Positions 11,257-21,790 of a stretch of DNA of 64,000 bases are shown in pieces. Source of the DNA: Saturnia japonica. Lineage: Eukaryota; Arthropoda; Insecta; Lepidoptera; Saturniidae. Where the stretch lies: the NCBI GenBank assembly GCA_033032175.1, contig CM065312.1:9176001-9240000 (forward strand), given 5' to 3'. The translations under genes and the position numbers were made by a program. Within the stretch, counting starts at the first letter, position 1; every line of letters starts with the position of its first letter. The notes beneath the pieces were generated by a model. That model was given only the letters and a program-made list of their open reading frames with translations, ran no database searches and was not told where the DNA came from.

Positions 11257-13530
11257 TAATTTTTATAATTTTTTTTTTCCAAAATATGTACATAATATAT
11301 TATTTTCTAAAATCGCCAAACTGAAAACAGTTTGTTGGCGAAAAACAAATGCACTCAGTACAGTTCTCTTACATATATTATATATTACATAACCTTTAAA
11401 ACATTACTATATTAAATATATATTTCAAAAAATTGTGTCTAGTATGATGGTCTTTATTCTCCTCTTAAATGTATTTACACTTTCATAGTCCTCTGTTCTC
11501 AACATATTATTATTATGTATTCTCGGTAATATGTACTCAGTTGTTCTTTCTCCGTAATAATTACTTGCACTAGGCTCTAGGAATTTTTTTATAGTGGTTG
11601 GTCTTAAGTTAATGTGTTTGTTATATACCCTAGGGATAGCGTATCTAGACAAAGAGAAAAAATTTGCAACTGCTATTAAATAAGATACCTTATCATGTAC
11701 CGGCAAGATATTTACACTTTTTATATAAAATATTATAATTATTATTACAAGAATCCTTTGTCCGTTTATCAACCAAAAGTTTGAGAAACCGTGTCTGTAA
11801 TGATAAGTAATGATAATAATGATAATGATAAGATGATGTAATGATAAGCTTAGTGTAGCATCGACCAAAGCATGATACAATATATGTATATAGAATTTTC
11901 TTACTGCACACATATTTTAAATGGTTGAATTTATACGATAAACTTCTTAATTTGTTACAAACATTTTCAGTGTGTTTCTTCCAGTTCATGCTACAATCAA
12001 CTGTTAACCCAAGATACTTGTATTCATTTACAACCTGTATGGCGGGGCAACTGCACATATGTTTATTATTATGAAGGCAATCATATGAATGACCCAAGAT
12101 GTTCAGTGTTTCATCAGGCTTTCGCAAATAAGATGACTGAATGAGCATACATTTGGTTTTTGACACATTCAGTATAATACCATTGTTATGTGCCCATTTT
12201 AAGATATTTTCAAAGTCCTCCTGAATACACTTTTCTATAACTTTCAACTCCTTGTCGACATACATTATGCACGTATCATCCGCATACATATATACAGAAG
12301 AGTTAATGATAACATTAGACATGCTATTTACGTGCATGATGTACCCAACAGGGCCGTACACCGAGCTAGTTGGGACACCATACCTTATAAAAGCCTCCTC
12401 GCCCAATGTTCCGTTGACAAGTTGTTCGGATAGTCCTGTTATTTAAATAGCTTCGAAACCATTCGTTCACTGGACCACGGATACCACAGCTTTGCATAGC
12501 ATCAATTAGTACCCCGTGGTCCAGCGTATCAAATGCCTTCTTAAAATCTATAAACAAAGCTTCTACATACCTTTTTTTATCCAAATGTCTATTTATTCAT
12601 CAGAAAACTGGTCAAGGGCTGAGCTAGTACTTCTATATTTTCTAAATCCGTGTTGAACGTCTGAAATTATTTTATGGTTTTCTAAAAATGAACTAATTTT
12701 GCCAGCAATAATTTTTTCTACAATTTTATTCAATGATGATAATACATATTGCTATAGGTAAGATATGCTATATCTACTCAACTATAGACTTTGAATAATC
12801 CATATGATCACCAACCTTAAAAATAGGTCGAATTAATGCTTTTTTTAACATATCTGGGTACTCCTCTGACATAACACTTAAATTTATAAATTTAGCTAAA
12901 ACTGGCCCTATTTCCTTTTTAATATTTTGTAAATCTTGTACCCGTATATCATCTATTCCCGGTGCTTTATTTAAACTTAAACTATTTATAATCTTCTCTA
13001 CGTCACCAGCAGTTATCTTTCCAAGTCTAAAGGATACGTCACTTGATTTCATATAAGTATTTTTATCTAAGAACTTGAAGTCACACTTATGTTTTGTTGT
13101 TTCAATTTCCTGAGAAAATATTTTAGAAAATTTTGTGCACACTTTCTCTGTACTATCCTGTTGACCTAACGACTTCATAATAACTTCATCCAAATTATTT
13201 ATACATTTACCTAATCATTTTTTAATTAAGCACCACGTTTTTCTTATATCACCTTTACAATTTATTATTTCTTTTTTCCTAAATTCGTTTTTTGCCATAA
13301 ATATAAGTTTGTTTCTTAAATTTCTATGTCTTGTGTACATCATTCTACAACTTTTGTCATTCGGTCTAGACTTCCACTGTCTAAAAAACTCATCACGTTT
13401 ACTAATCATGTTACATAATTTTTTATCTATCCATGGTTGTTTTTCTACTTGTTTCCAATTACTTACATCTATTTTAGCACTGGCATATATATAATTAAAC
13501 ACGCTACAAATTTTATGGTATAAGTCTGTC
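11257..13530 (-). mobile_element. CR1-type LINE inserted in the R1-type LINE
   Basis: An AT-rich reverse transcriptase gene on the minus strand, opposite to its host element. In order it shows the pre-RT region (RHRNLRNKLIFMAKNEFRKK near 13300), the block SLSLNKAPGIDDI (near 12960), KALIRPIFKVGD (near 12810), FRKYRSTSSALDQF (near 12640), FIDFKKAFDTLDHGVLI (near 12530), and the catalytic YMYADDTCIMY near 12290. Frameshifts separate these segments. The usual PQGSVLGP block reads GVPTSSVYGP, a change that would probably impair activity. The 3' end lies at an A-rich tail (T run at about 11269-11279 on the + strand). The block order and the KAFDTLDH motif fit the CR1/Daphne group. No target duplication is evident. 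Confidence 0.82.
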
Positions 13531-13550
13531 GGAAAACAAAGAAAACTAAG

Positions 13551-14163
13551 GTGATGGTTTTGACAAGGAAGCTTAAGTTTGACGCTCCAGTCATTGTCAT
13601 GGGCGGAGTCAGGTTACCGCTGGAAAACGAGATTCGACTGTTAGGCCTGATCATCGATAACAAGCTCACCTTTGAAGCACATGTCACTGCTGCCTGTAAG
13701 AAGGCCGCGGACATCTATAAACAGTTGACATGTGCGGCAAAGGTGAGCTGGGTTTTGAACTCTGAGATCGTTAGGATAATATACGTTCCGGTGATTGATC
13801 CTATCGTGCTGTACGCCGCAAACGTTTGGGGCCCGTCAGCGGCAAAGATTTCGCTGAGAAATAAGCTGGGCTCACTGCATAGGGGTTTCGCCCAGAAAAT
13901 CTGCAGGGCGTACCGCACGGTCTCACTGACCGCGGCAATTGTTATGGCCAGACTTGCTTTCGTTGGACCTCCGTGCTCGGGAAGTGCACAGGATATACCG
14001 TATAAAGAGGGGCGAGCTCCTGGACGAGATCGTGGTTGACCGAGAATTGGAGTGGCCAGTAACCTTCGCAGAGTACCCTCACCCTGTGGAGTGTGAAGGG
14101 GAGAGGTATGAGAGCTTGGAAGCCCCTCCGGAGTCGGGCGGCTCCGCTATCTCAGTAAGATAG
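13551..14163 (+). pseudogene. Continuation of the R1-type LINE: reverse transcriptase thumb
   Basis: This part resumes the LINE interrupted at 11256. It reads VMVLTRKLKFDAP, then LLGLIIDNKLTFEAHV, the block that follows the palm in R1-type proteins, and continues through YVPVIDPIVLYAANVWGPSA. A frameshift near 13960 moves the chain to the frame starting at 13939, which carries REVHRIYRIKRGELLDEIVV. The junction shows that the two halves were once contiguous (LFAPHN on the left, TKVMVLTRK on the right). Confidence 0.85.
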
Positions 14164-14991
14164 ATAGTGGAGTGGGAGCCGCCCTGACCTGTAGGAGGGA
14201 GGGGCAGGAGGCCAGGTTCTCTACCTTTCGCCTGTAGACTTTCTGCACGGTTTTCCAGGCAGAGTTGTATGCGCTGTATAGGGCGATACAGGCGGTTAAA
14301 AATGCCAAGGACGAGGATGTCGGCATCTTCAGCGACTCTAAATCGTCGTTGGAGATGCTGGCAAACCCGGCCCCGCCACAACGCCTGGCTCTTGCTTCGC
14401 TGATGGCTCCGAGAGATCCGTGCAGGGGAAAGATCCGTTCGACTGCACTGGGTGAGGGCTCACGTCGGTACTGCAGGGAACGAGCTAGCCGACCAATTAG
14501 CGAAGAGAGCTGCTCATAAAAAGACGGCGGCTGACTACGATCGGTATCCGGTGTCTTATGCAAAGAGAATCATACGAGAGGAGACTGTCCTTAAGTGGCA
14601 GGCACGCTACGAGTCCTCTGACACGGGTGGTGTGACGCGGGTCTTCTTCTCAAGGGTGGCGGATGCACACCGGGTGATGAGGAAGACCAAACTGTTACCC
14701 GCCCATGTCCAGGCATTCACAGGCCATGGAGGATTCGCTGCGTACCTGTACCGCTTCAAGATCAAAGACTTTCCCGCGTGTGAATGCGACTCGAATATTG
14801 CCAAGACAATCTTTCGCCTTATCATAGATTGTCTACGATTCGGCTCGTCCAGGTATGACCTCGAATCAAGATTTGGCTGTAATATGGAAGAAGGAAATCT
14901 GCATGCCCTATTGGAAGACGATAGTAGTAAGGGATTTCTACTGGATTTCATTGCACATATAGTCCAAACAGCGAGTAAAAGAAACAAATAA
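14150..14991 (+). pseudogene. RNase H domain and C-terminal knuckle of the R1-type LINE
   Basis: The RNase H would remove RNA from the RNA-DNA hybrid. Visible motifs are IDSGVGAALTC (14165), QAELYALYRAI with the catalytic Glu (14260), GIFSDSKSSLEML with the second Asp (14322), and VRAHVGTAGNELADQLAK with the His and last Asp (14450). The first Asp, normally in a TDGS motif before IDSGVG, is replaced (LRYLSKIDS), so this active site is incomplete. After it comes FTGHGGFAAYLYRFKI and a partly lost Cys-rich knuckle (ACECD). The protein ends at the TAA at 14989-14991. At least two frameshifts lie between 14163 and 14450. Confidence 0.82.
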
Positions 14992-15439
14992 ATAGGGATA
15001 TGGATCAGAACTCATCTACAACTTGTTAATAAAAAAAAAAATTTTGACATAAAATAAGTGGCAATGATAACTTTAGACTAGGATGAAAAATTTTTTTAGT
15101 TGTGTTTTATTGGTTTTTATTGGTTTTATTTTACATTTTAATTATAAATTTATGAATTGTGATGAAATTGTATATATTGTTGAAGTTTTTCCTGTTATAT
15201 GACTTGACTCAATGACATTGTATTGTATTTATTATGTATTATTATTGTTGTTTTGTTATTTTGTTATCTTGTAATTTTTTATATTAATAAATGAGGGGGA
15301 CCTAGGTGTCGGGAAAACAGAAATAAAAAGTCGGAGGAGAGTATGTGGAGTCAATATGGACATTAAATATTTAAAGTAGATAAAATCTCTGATTTGTGTT
15401 AGAGAATTTTAGGGACCATTAAAGAAAAAAAACTGCTTC

Positions 15440-15925
15440 AAATATTCCACCCCAGTGAGCATAAGCTGGAGGATCGAACCTCCAAGTTATCCCCATTATG
15501 GACAAGGCGAAATCAATACTATTCTTATTACTAGACAAAAATTCATCAATTTCCTTAAGATTAGTTCCGCAATCGGATCAAATCAGCGAAGGTAGCCCAC
15601 GGCGGGAAGCAAATCTACCTAGCGCTGCCACAAACGCTTCAGTGCTGAGGACACTAACAAATTCCAAATGAACAGCCTTGGTAGAGGCAGACGAATACGC
15701 ATAAATACGACTCGATCGACCTCGCGTTACGCAAGTGTGATGACCTGATAGTAAATGGGCCAGCAAAATCTATACCTACCCCTGCAAATGGCCGAGCCTC
15801 TGTGACACGGTCGGACGGTAAATCTCCCATAATAGGATGAACCGGTGTAGCCTTCAATCCATAACATTTCATGCATCTGAAAATGACGCCTCGAGTAAGG
15901 CGTCTAGCAGACAAGAACCAAAACT
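15440..15925 (-). pseudogene. BEL/Pao LTR-retrotransposon integrase remnant
   Basis: Integrase inserts retrotransposon DNA into the genome. Reading from 15925 leftwards there is a zinc-binding segment (CMKCYGLKATPVHPIMGDLP), then the core with ARPFAGVGIDFAGPF holding the first catalytic Asp. Next come KAVHLEFVSVLSTEAFVAAL and, in another frame, SDCGTNLKEIDEFL with the second Asp (usual form SDNGTNF), followed by ITWRFDPPAYAHWGGI. This order and these motifs are those of BEL/Pao elements. Only a piece of the pol gene remains; no LTRs, protease or reverse transcriptase were seen. Frameshifts occur near 15600 and 15740. It abuts the R1 leader fragment on the right. Confidence 0.85.
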
Positions 15926-15943
15926 CCCGTTACACAGTAGCCC

Positions 15944-16155
15944 ATACGAAGCCGCGAGACATGACCACGACACTCCGATGGGATTACAAAAACGGTGGTT
16001 GTAAGTAAGGTAAAATACCCCCCTTACACGTCTGACGGCAGTGCTAGTGCAAATCAGGCCCACCTACGCTACGTCTGTTGGCCCCCTCTGATGTTCAGAG
16101 GGATGCCGGACGAAGCCCCCCTCGTCAGGTATTAACCACCGGCTGAGAAGCGATG
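15944..16155 (-). mobile_element. 5' leader fragment of the R1-type element family
   Basis: About 210 bases match the 5' leader of the R1-type copy at 58296-58500, base for base over long runs (for example CCCATACGAAGCC and TTGTAAGTAAGGTAAAATACC), with scattered differences. Only the 5' leader remains; the body is missing and the fragment ends against the BEL/Pao integrase. LINE copies are normally cut at the 5' end, so a piece with only the 5' end points to later deletion or to breakage by the BEL/Pao insertion. Confidence 0.85.
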
Positions 16156-17384
16156 TTATATAAAAAAAATTATGCATTAAAAGAAATGGTTAATTATTTA
16201 GGAAAATGTGGAAAACTTGGTGAGAAAAATATCTCCACTGCCTCTTAGTTCCTTATTGTACAATAGTGTATGTTTTGACAAGGTGTAATTTATTTAATTA
16301 AAAATAATTTAAATTTTTGGAAGGAGGTAACATAATATTTCGTCATCTATGCATGGTATATCTAGAGAAAAGTCCTTGATGACATAATAATATGTCTAAC
16401 TCCTAAGGTTGACACACAGTAACCATTTTTATCTTCAACATAATTATTAAAAATGTTAGGTTATTTGCGAAGCCAATTTCTCCAATTCAGTATTAATCAT
16501 TATCCAGATAAATAACTTTAGTTACCTTGTGCGCTCAATATAGATTAAAATTTTCCCTTAAAAAAATTATTGTTGTACATTATATAATTTGAAATGGGTG
16601 AGTGAGGGGTTCTCTGAAACTATAAGACACAGAGAAATATGTTCTAAAGAACCATGACATGAAATATGACCAGAATATATTTCACTATCTCTTATAGTTT
16701 CAGAGGTTCTCCCACCGATCCATTTCAATATTACACGTTGTTATCATGGATTCAAAATTACGCTCAACCAAAGAAATCACTCGCAGCGAAACGGTTGACC
16801 GGCACTCCGCACCTATTATGAATTGCAGGTTGCGAGCTAAGCGCTCTTTTCGTAACTATGAAGTTATGAGCTATCAATACGGAAGCTATAAACTTTAAGT
16901 CGGAGTTTCCTAGACTATTTCTCATAGAAAACTTCCAAGATTTAGCTGGTTCCGGTGGACCCCCCGCAGCTACATTTCTACCATATTTCTAAAACTCGAC
17001 AAAAAAAGTGAAGATTAGATCTAACTATTGAAATTTGCGTTGCGGCTGAGTTCCAACCACGAATTAATAGTTTTCGAAAAAAATACTTAGAATTGATTGG
17101 TTAATTAATTAATTGAATAATTAATTTGTGTAGCATTTATTCAAATATGTAATTATTACACTATTAATTATTATTGTTATCATAATACATTGTAATATGA
17201 TAACAGTCGTAATACAATTAAAATTCAACATTAATAACGTAACATAACTTCTTAAAACTTCGTATAAATAGTCATAATTGTACTTGATGGATTTGGCTAC
17301 AGTTTTGTTAGGAATAACCGCAAATCTCCCCGTTCCGTGATATTCAATCGGCTCCTTTTTTTTGTTAAAAGGTTTGTAACGACA
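16156..17384. other. AT-rich stretch without genes; contains one small inverted repeat
   Basis: No coding signal was recognised. The imperfect inverted repeat at 16589-16730 is listed separately. The part from about 17000 may belong to the untranslated end of the hAT remnant on its right. Confidence 0.4.
16589..16730. repeat. Imperfect inverted repeat, MITE-like
   Basis: Arms of about 40 bases at 16589-16628 and 16691-16730 share CTCTGAAACTATAAGA at their inner ends and TTGAAATGG at their outer ends, with mismatches between. The loop is about 60 bases. It may be a very short MITE; no target duplication was confirmed. Confidence 0.6.
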
Positions 17385-17960
17385 CTAACATTTTTGTCGA
17401 CAAGATATGAAGTGGGGAAACGCTATCAAAAGCTTTCTCGCAATTCCCCACAGTCCGTGATATTTTAGGGTATTTTGTCTGCAGCCAAAATGTTTGATAC
17501 CCTCTTTTAAATTTCACCTTCAGTTCCTCATTAGTACTAAGCTATAGTTCCTCTTGTAATATCACATTCTCCACTTCCGTTTCATCAAATTGATTTATGA
17601 TCCATGGTGGTATTTCCATCGTCAGAATATCTTGAAATCTGATTTTGAAGTCATCATGCAGGGCAATTAAATGTTGAACGTGTGTCTGAATATTCTCATC
17701 AAGGCATTCCTATTGTGGCAAGTTTGAAAACTGGGAATATTCTTGCAGACTAATATTTTGCTTCATAAATTTCAATTTACCAAGAAAAGCTGAAATTATA
17801 CCCTTTGTTTTTATTAAATTGAGGCTGTCCCCTTGTAATTGTAAGTTAATGTCATTAAATTTTTTGAACAAATCTGTCAAATACGCGATGTCTGCTTTCA
17901 AATTGTTCAGGTTTTCTTTTAAATCTGCATCTTTACTTTCTAGAAACTTTAAAACTGATT
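17385..17960 (-). pseudogene. hAT transposase C-terminal remnant (ZBED5/SCAND3 type)
   Basis: The minus strand reads AYLTDLFKKFNDINLQLQG, then FLGKLKFMKQNI, a segment typical of the all-alpha insertion domain of hAT proteins of the ZBED5/SCAND3/FAM200 type. After a stop it continues as HLIALHDDFKIRFQDIL, EIPPWIINQF, LKVKFKRGYQTFWLQTKYP. It ends near the dimerisation region, where CEKAFDSVSPLHIL degenerates. There are two in-frame stops (near 17705 and 17540). Weak similarity continues to the right (to about 18250) but could not be placed. The N-terminal zinc finger and first catalytic region are absent. Confidence 0.75.
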
Positions 17961-18365
17961 TAAAAATTGAGTAAAATCTTGTTTAACATGCACCTTTCGA
18001 CATTCAGCGTACTTCAGTATGTAAGAGCAATCGTTGGAAGTCTTCATCATTTTCATCGCACAATTGTGTGCTTCAAACCTTCACATTGTTTCCCATATAA
18101 TCGTACGCCAGTGAACAAGTCTACAGAGGAAGTGCAAATGGGTTCGCAAAAGCGAATAAAATTGCATAGTCGCTGACATCCCCTCCTCATATGTGTAGTA
18201 AACATTTGTATAATTTCGGAATATTTCGACGCATGTGAAGCGGGTAACAATAATCATAATGAAACTATGCATCACCTACTTACTATTTATAAATTAAATT
18301 TCGACCACATTTGATATTAATTGACTAAGAGTAATAATTAACCTTTTCATCATAATTTATTACAG

Positions 18366-18491
18366 TGAATGCTCATTTGTTTTCAAGACTGCAAAGGCTC
18401 AGCTAGCGGGAGCCAGGGCTGTGATTATTACAGAGTCTATTGATAGATGGGATGAGGCATTGGATCATTTAATAGAAATGGTGGATGACAA
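18366..18491 (+). CDS. PRADC1: PRADC1, third visible coding exon
   Basis: The acceptor is TTACAG and the donor GTAAGT. The first base completes Gly, then 41 codons follow: ECSFVFKTAKAQLAGARAVI, then ITESIDRWDEALDHLIEMVD and D. This is the second half of the PA domain, aligning with GGCSFLSKT and GRAVII of the vertebrate protein. It contains the second conserved Cys (GECSF). The last two bases (AA) pair with the next exon's first base to make Lys. Confidence 0.94.
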
Positions 18492-18692
18492 GTAAGTTAC
18501 TAAATATATTTTATGAAGCTTTTTAGTAAAATCAGAAGATAACAATAGTTTATTTAATTTATTTAAACTATAGTTCATTGATATAATTATATCAGTTGAT
18601 ATTTATTGTCTAAATTAAAAATAGAAGAATAGAATAGAACTTTGAGTCTGAAAGTCAACTAGACTGGGTACTAGAATAGTCTTTTACTGTAA

Positions 18693-18990
18693 CTGCCTCG
18701 TTAGCCTAGTGGTCGTAAGCGCGACTGCTGTGATTTTGGTCCTGGGTTCAATTTCCTGGTTGAGCGAAGTGTCATTGGGAATTTCTATGAAATTCTCAGT
18801 AGCAGCTCGGAATTTGGCTTTGTGCCCGATTAATGGCTATTGCCTATTGGCTCGCCCCCCTTTTACATGGGACCTTAAAACATACCCGGCGAACTGTGGG
18901 TGTACGTTAATACACCTTCTGCTGAACCCTTCGAGGATACTGGCGCGATGGTATGTTATGTTTTACTGTGTTTGCACTATATATATTTAA
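18693..18990 (+). mobile_element. tRNA-derived SINE in the last PRADC1 intron
   Basis: The head resembles a tRNA gene, with an A-box-like TAGCCTAGTGGTCGTAAGCG at about 18703 and a B-box-like GGGTTCAATTT at about 18745. These would make an internal RNA polymerase III promoter. The body after 18760 (for example ATGAAATTCTCAGTAGCAGC and CATACCCGGC) recurs at 50.9-51.1 kb. The right end is approximate. Confidence 0.8.
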
Positions 18991-19017
18991 TGCATATACC
19001 AAAGCATTATAGTGCAA

Positions 19018-19434
19018 TATATGTCACCGGATAATTGTATAAACTATAAACAATCTCTTCAGATTGTAAACAGACACTAATAACTTTGAATTTTTGAGGT
19101 GATGTTTATTAAATAATGAAAATCATGATACTAGGACTTGAAAAAAGTAAACTTTCAATGGATAATTTGTTTCTGGCATTCACTCACTCGCCTCGTGCTG
19201 GTGCTGGTTGCTTCGCTCGCTCGGCTTGTGCGTTATGATTATAGTTTCAACCTAACGCTAACATAGTTATACTTAGTTGTCCAGTTATACTTATTTTATA
19301 AGCTTACTAAAATGTAATCGTTAGATTACAAATTTTAGTGTCCTTTCACTACCTACTGACAGTTTACAATCAGACTAATAATAAATAAATAATAAGACAA
19401 ACTAACGGTTCGTACAATTATCCGGTGACATATA
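19018..19434. mobile_element. MITE, 417 bp, in the last PRADC1 intron
   Basis: Perfect 22-bp inverted repeats lie at 19018-19039 and 19413-19434 (core GTCACCGGATAATTGTA). Further in, ATTGTAAACAGACACTAATA on the left partly mirrors the right side. No protein is encoded, so it must have been moved by another element's transposase. Superfamily not determined; no clear target duplication. Confidence 0.85.
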
Positions 19435-19555
19435 GGTATACCAAACTTTAAAGATGAATAAAATGAACTAGGTAGCTAAAGTACAGTAACCGAATAATTG
19501 TAGTTAAGATTGTTATCCACCTTGTTATTGCAGCATTAATATCAGTAGTATCTAT

Positions 19556-19615
19556 TACATATGTATATGTATATATATATGTGTATATATATCTATATAT
19601 AAGTATATATTATAT
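19556..19615. repeat. TA/TG-rich microsatellite
   Basis: Alternating TA with interspersed TG and TC over about 60 bases, close upstream of the last PRADC1 exon. Confidence 0.85.
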
Positions 19616-19699
19616 GTAAAGGAGAATTAGAATTTAAATAAACTCAGTACATTACTGACGCGCATTTTCAAGTTCTATTAATAAATCTTTTTTTTTTAG

Positions 19700-19871
19700 A
19701 ATGGATCTAGATGTAAATATCCCAGCAGCGTTTTTACTGGGTCGCAGTGGTTCTACCATATTGCGTACTTTGAGAAAGCTGAAAAAGGGGCATGCAGTTA
19801 TCAATTTACCAGTGAACATGACCCATATACCAATGAATAAAATGAATCAGCCACCGTGGGTTTCATGGTAG
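19700..19871 (+). CDS. PRADC1: PRADC1, last coding exon
   Basis: The exon follows a long T tract and TTTTAG. It reads MDLDVNIPAAFLLGRSGSTI, then LRTLRKLKKGHAVINLPVNM and THIPMNKMNQPPWVSW, followed by TAG at 19869-19871. IPA-FLLGR-G, the INLPVNMT segment with an N-M-T sequon, and the terminal PPW-W are all conserved with the vertebrate protein (IPALFLLGRDG, NVT, PPWTFW). The exon is intact. Confidence 0.95.
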
Positions 19872-19874
19872 CAA

Positions 19875-19880
19875 AATAAA
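19875..19880 (+). terminator. PRADC1: PRADC1 poly(A) signal
   Basis: AATAAA begins four bases after the stop codon, with a second overlapping copy just after it (AATAATAAAG). A very short 3' leader is implied, unless a later signal is used. Confidence 0.75.
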
Positions 19881-20149
19881 TAATAAAGTAGCCGTGTACT
19901 ATGGATTATAAACAATTGTTATTAAAAAAAACTTTAATTTTTTGTTAAACCCAAATTTACACTGCGTTAATACGCGAAAACTACATTTTTCTAGCCAAAT
20001 TTGAGGTTCTTATATGAACCCAATAAGAATAGTCCAGATAAGAATTGAAAACTATAATATATAAAGCTCAAGTGTTATGTAACATGCAAATCTCTGGAGC
20101 TTCCGATCAGATGTGTTAATTTCTTTTTGTGATTTATAGCCTAGTGCCT

Positions 20150-20400
20150 ACTAGTAGTGTGCTCCCGGCTCCGCACTCGTTTTTTTACTACGCAGTGGTT
20201 ATTTACATTTCGTAATTTTATTTTTACTCATATTGTCGACAATTTATATCAATTGAGAAATCCCATGTATTTCCCGAGTACAATTTTCATTAAATTCTGT
20301 TGACCATTATTATTCTATTCTACGATTTCTAATGTATTATTTATTAACGATTTTTATAGCCTTTCAATTTATGGTATGATGTATTCTTCCCCTCTACAAA
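20150..20400 (+). repeat. Short interspersed repeat, CTAGC-head type
   Basis: The copy begins near GTGCTCCCGGCTCCGCACTCG. It matches the reverse complement of 52700-52937 over about 240 bases (shared runs include TTTACTCATATTGT and TATGATGTAT). It lies just downstream of PRADC1. No protein is encoded. Confidence 0.75.
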
Positions 20401-21001
20401 ATTCGATCAGAATTGGTTGAGAATTGATGAAAATATTAAAAAAATGATTTTTAACGATTTCTAGAAGTACTATGGATATTTGTTATCAATAATTTGTCAG
20501 CGATAAGGTAATTTGTATGTGAGAATAAAAGTAATGCTTTTGTAAATGAAACTAAGTATTGGCGGTTTAAAACTCCTAGACATCTATAATTCTGTATTTT
20601 TCTCTCTAAGTTGTCGTACTAAAAGATTATTATTCGAGGCGTATGTGCCTAAGCTCAATTCTACGGACATCGGATCGATATCATCATCAAATCACCTTCG
20701 TTACTGAAATAGTCATACTTCACAGTTAAATATTTATTAACGTCTGAAGCTTCAGGATTAGAATATGAAATCAGTTACTCATAAGGTATATTTAATCATT
20801 GTGTCAGAAAAACCCAAAAGCTACTTTTAGTGCATATACCAGAAACGGTCATAGCAGCACACTGGAAAATAAATTCACGGATTTACGGATATACGGGTCA
20901 AGAAAATGATTGGGATGAAACCAGCATTTTTGTAGGTAAAGTATTACTTCAAACTTTGGCCACATCTCACTTAACATACCTATTAGTGTTTTATATTATA
21001 A

Positions 21002-21720
21002 CTAGCTGACCCTTGCAACTTCGTCTGCGTCACATAAGAGAGAGTGGGACGTAGGCAGAGACAAATAACAATTGACGTAAGCACCTACAATACAATTTAT
21101 AGGTGCCGCCCGCCTGCCAAATCATTCCGCTAAAATGCATGCGCGGTACTTGATTTATTATTTTCCTCCGGAGTTATTTTAAAACTGATATCTCCTAAGG
21201 TATATTTATTGAAATCAAATGATGTAAAGGGCAATTTTGTCCAAAAAGAAATACTTGTGATGAATAACGTATTTATTTCGATAAGGATTAATACCATGTT
21301 TATAAAAACACCTTCGCAAATAATGCATTGTTTTAAACAAATTTTATTACCATAAAAAGGTTATATTGCGTTAACCTTAAAGGATAGACTTATGCTATCG
21401 AGGACTTTTTTTTAGAACTTTTTAAGAGAGACAATTCACACAAGACAAACAACACATCATTGTTGCGTAACTTTAACCATTTACGCAGCGCACGCAATGG
21501 AAACTTTCAAAGGCAATAAATTTTCCGCGTTTTTGCAACATTTTTCATTGATTCTCCGTTCCTATTGGTCGTAGCGGATATTATATAGCCTATAAGCCAT
21601 CCTCGATAAATGAACTATCCAACACTAAAAAATTTTTTCATTCCAACCAGTACTTCCTGAGACTAGCGTGTTCAACCAAACAAACTCTTCAGCTTTATAA
21701 TATTAGTATAGATTTATATA
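21002..21720 (+). repeat. ACTAGCTG repeat, long copy ending in TATAATATTAGTATAG
   Basis: The head reads CTAGCTGACCCTTGCAACTT followed by CGTCTGCGTCACATAAGAGA, and the copy ends at TTATAATATTAGTATAGATT. It matches, in reverse complement, the split copy at 54005-54552 plus 59880-59944. No open frame. The layout suggests a non-autonomous LINE-dependent (RTE-like) element, but this is inference. Confidence 0.82.
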
Positions 21721-21790
21721 TTTTAGCGTTTGATCACAATCTCATGTGGTGTTAAGTAATGAGTAATGACGTGACCCAAGATGGTAACAC

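Larger units (their letters stand above)
9715..15310 (+). mobile_element. R1-type LINE with RNase H domain, 5'-truncated and split
   Basis: The GC-rich coding block begins in the linker between endonuclease and reverse transcriptase (VTSIEDLEAVVSEYL near 9830), so the 5' end is truncated. The reverse transcriptase follows: CILRKPGKEDYTKPKSYRPV (near 10590), SLDIEGTFDNAW (near 10835), QGSILGPTFWN (near 11030) and the catalytic AFADDVVLIF (near 11130). The protein is interrupted at about 11256 by another LINE and resumes at about 13535 with VMVLTRKLKFDAP, TWO-domain thumb and a C-terminal RNase H. Lesions include an 11-base G run near 10441-10451, a 31-bp tandem duplication at 10950-11011 and several frameshifts. 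The AT-rich tail after 14991 probably is its 3' leader; its end near 15310 is a guess. The RNase H suggests an R1/LOA/I-superfamily member rather than strict R1. Confidence 0.85.
5348..18365 (+). other. PRADC1: PRADC1 intron of 13 kb, filled with transposons
   Basis: The intron is bounded by GT at 5348 and AG at 18364-18365. Most of it is explained by insertions listed separately: an R1-type LINE, a mariner, a second R1-type LINE carrying a CR1-type LINE, a BEL/Pao integrase, an R1 leader fragment and a hAT remnant. A pure TA run occurs at about 5867-5883. The flanking parts (5348-5866 and 17961-18365) show nothing further that I recognise. Confidence 0.85.
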
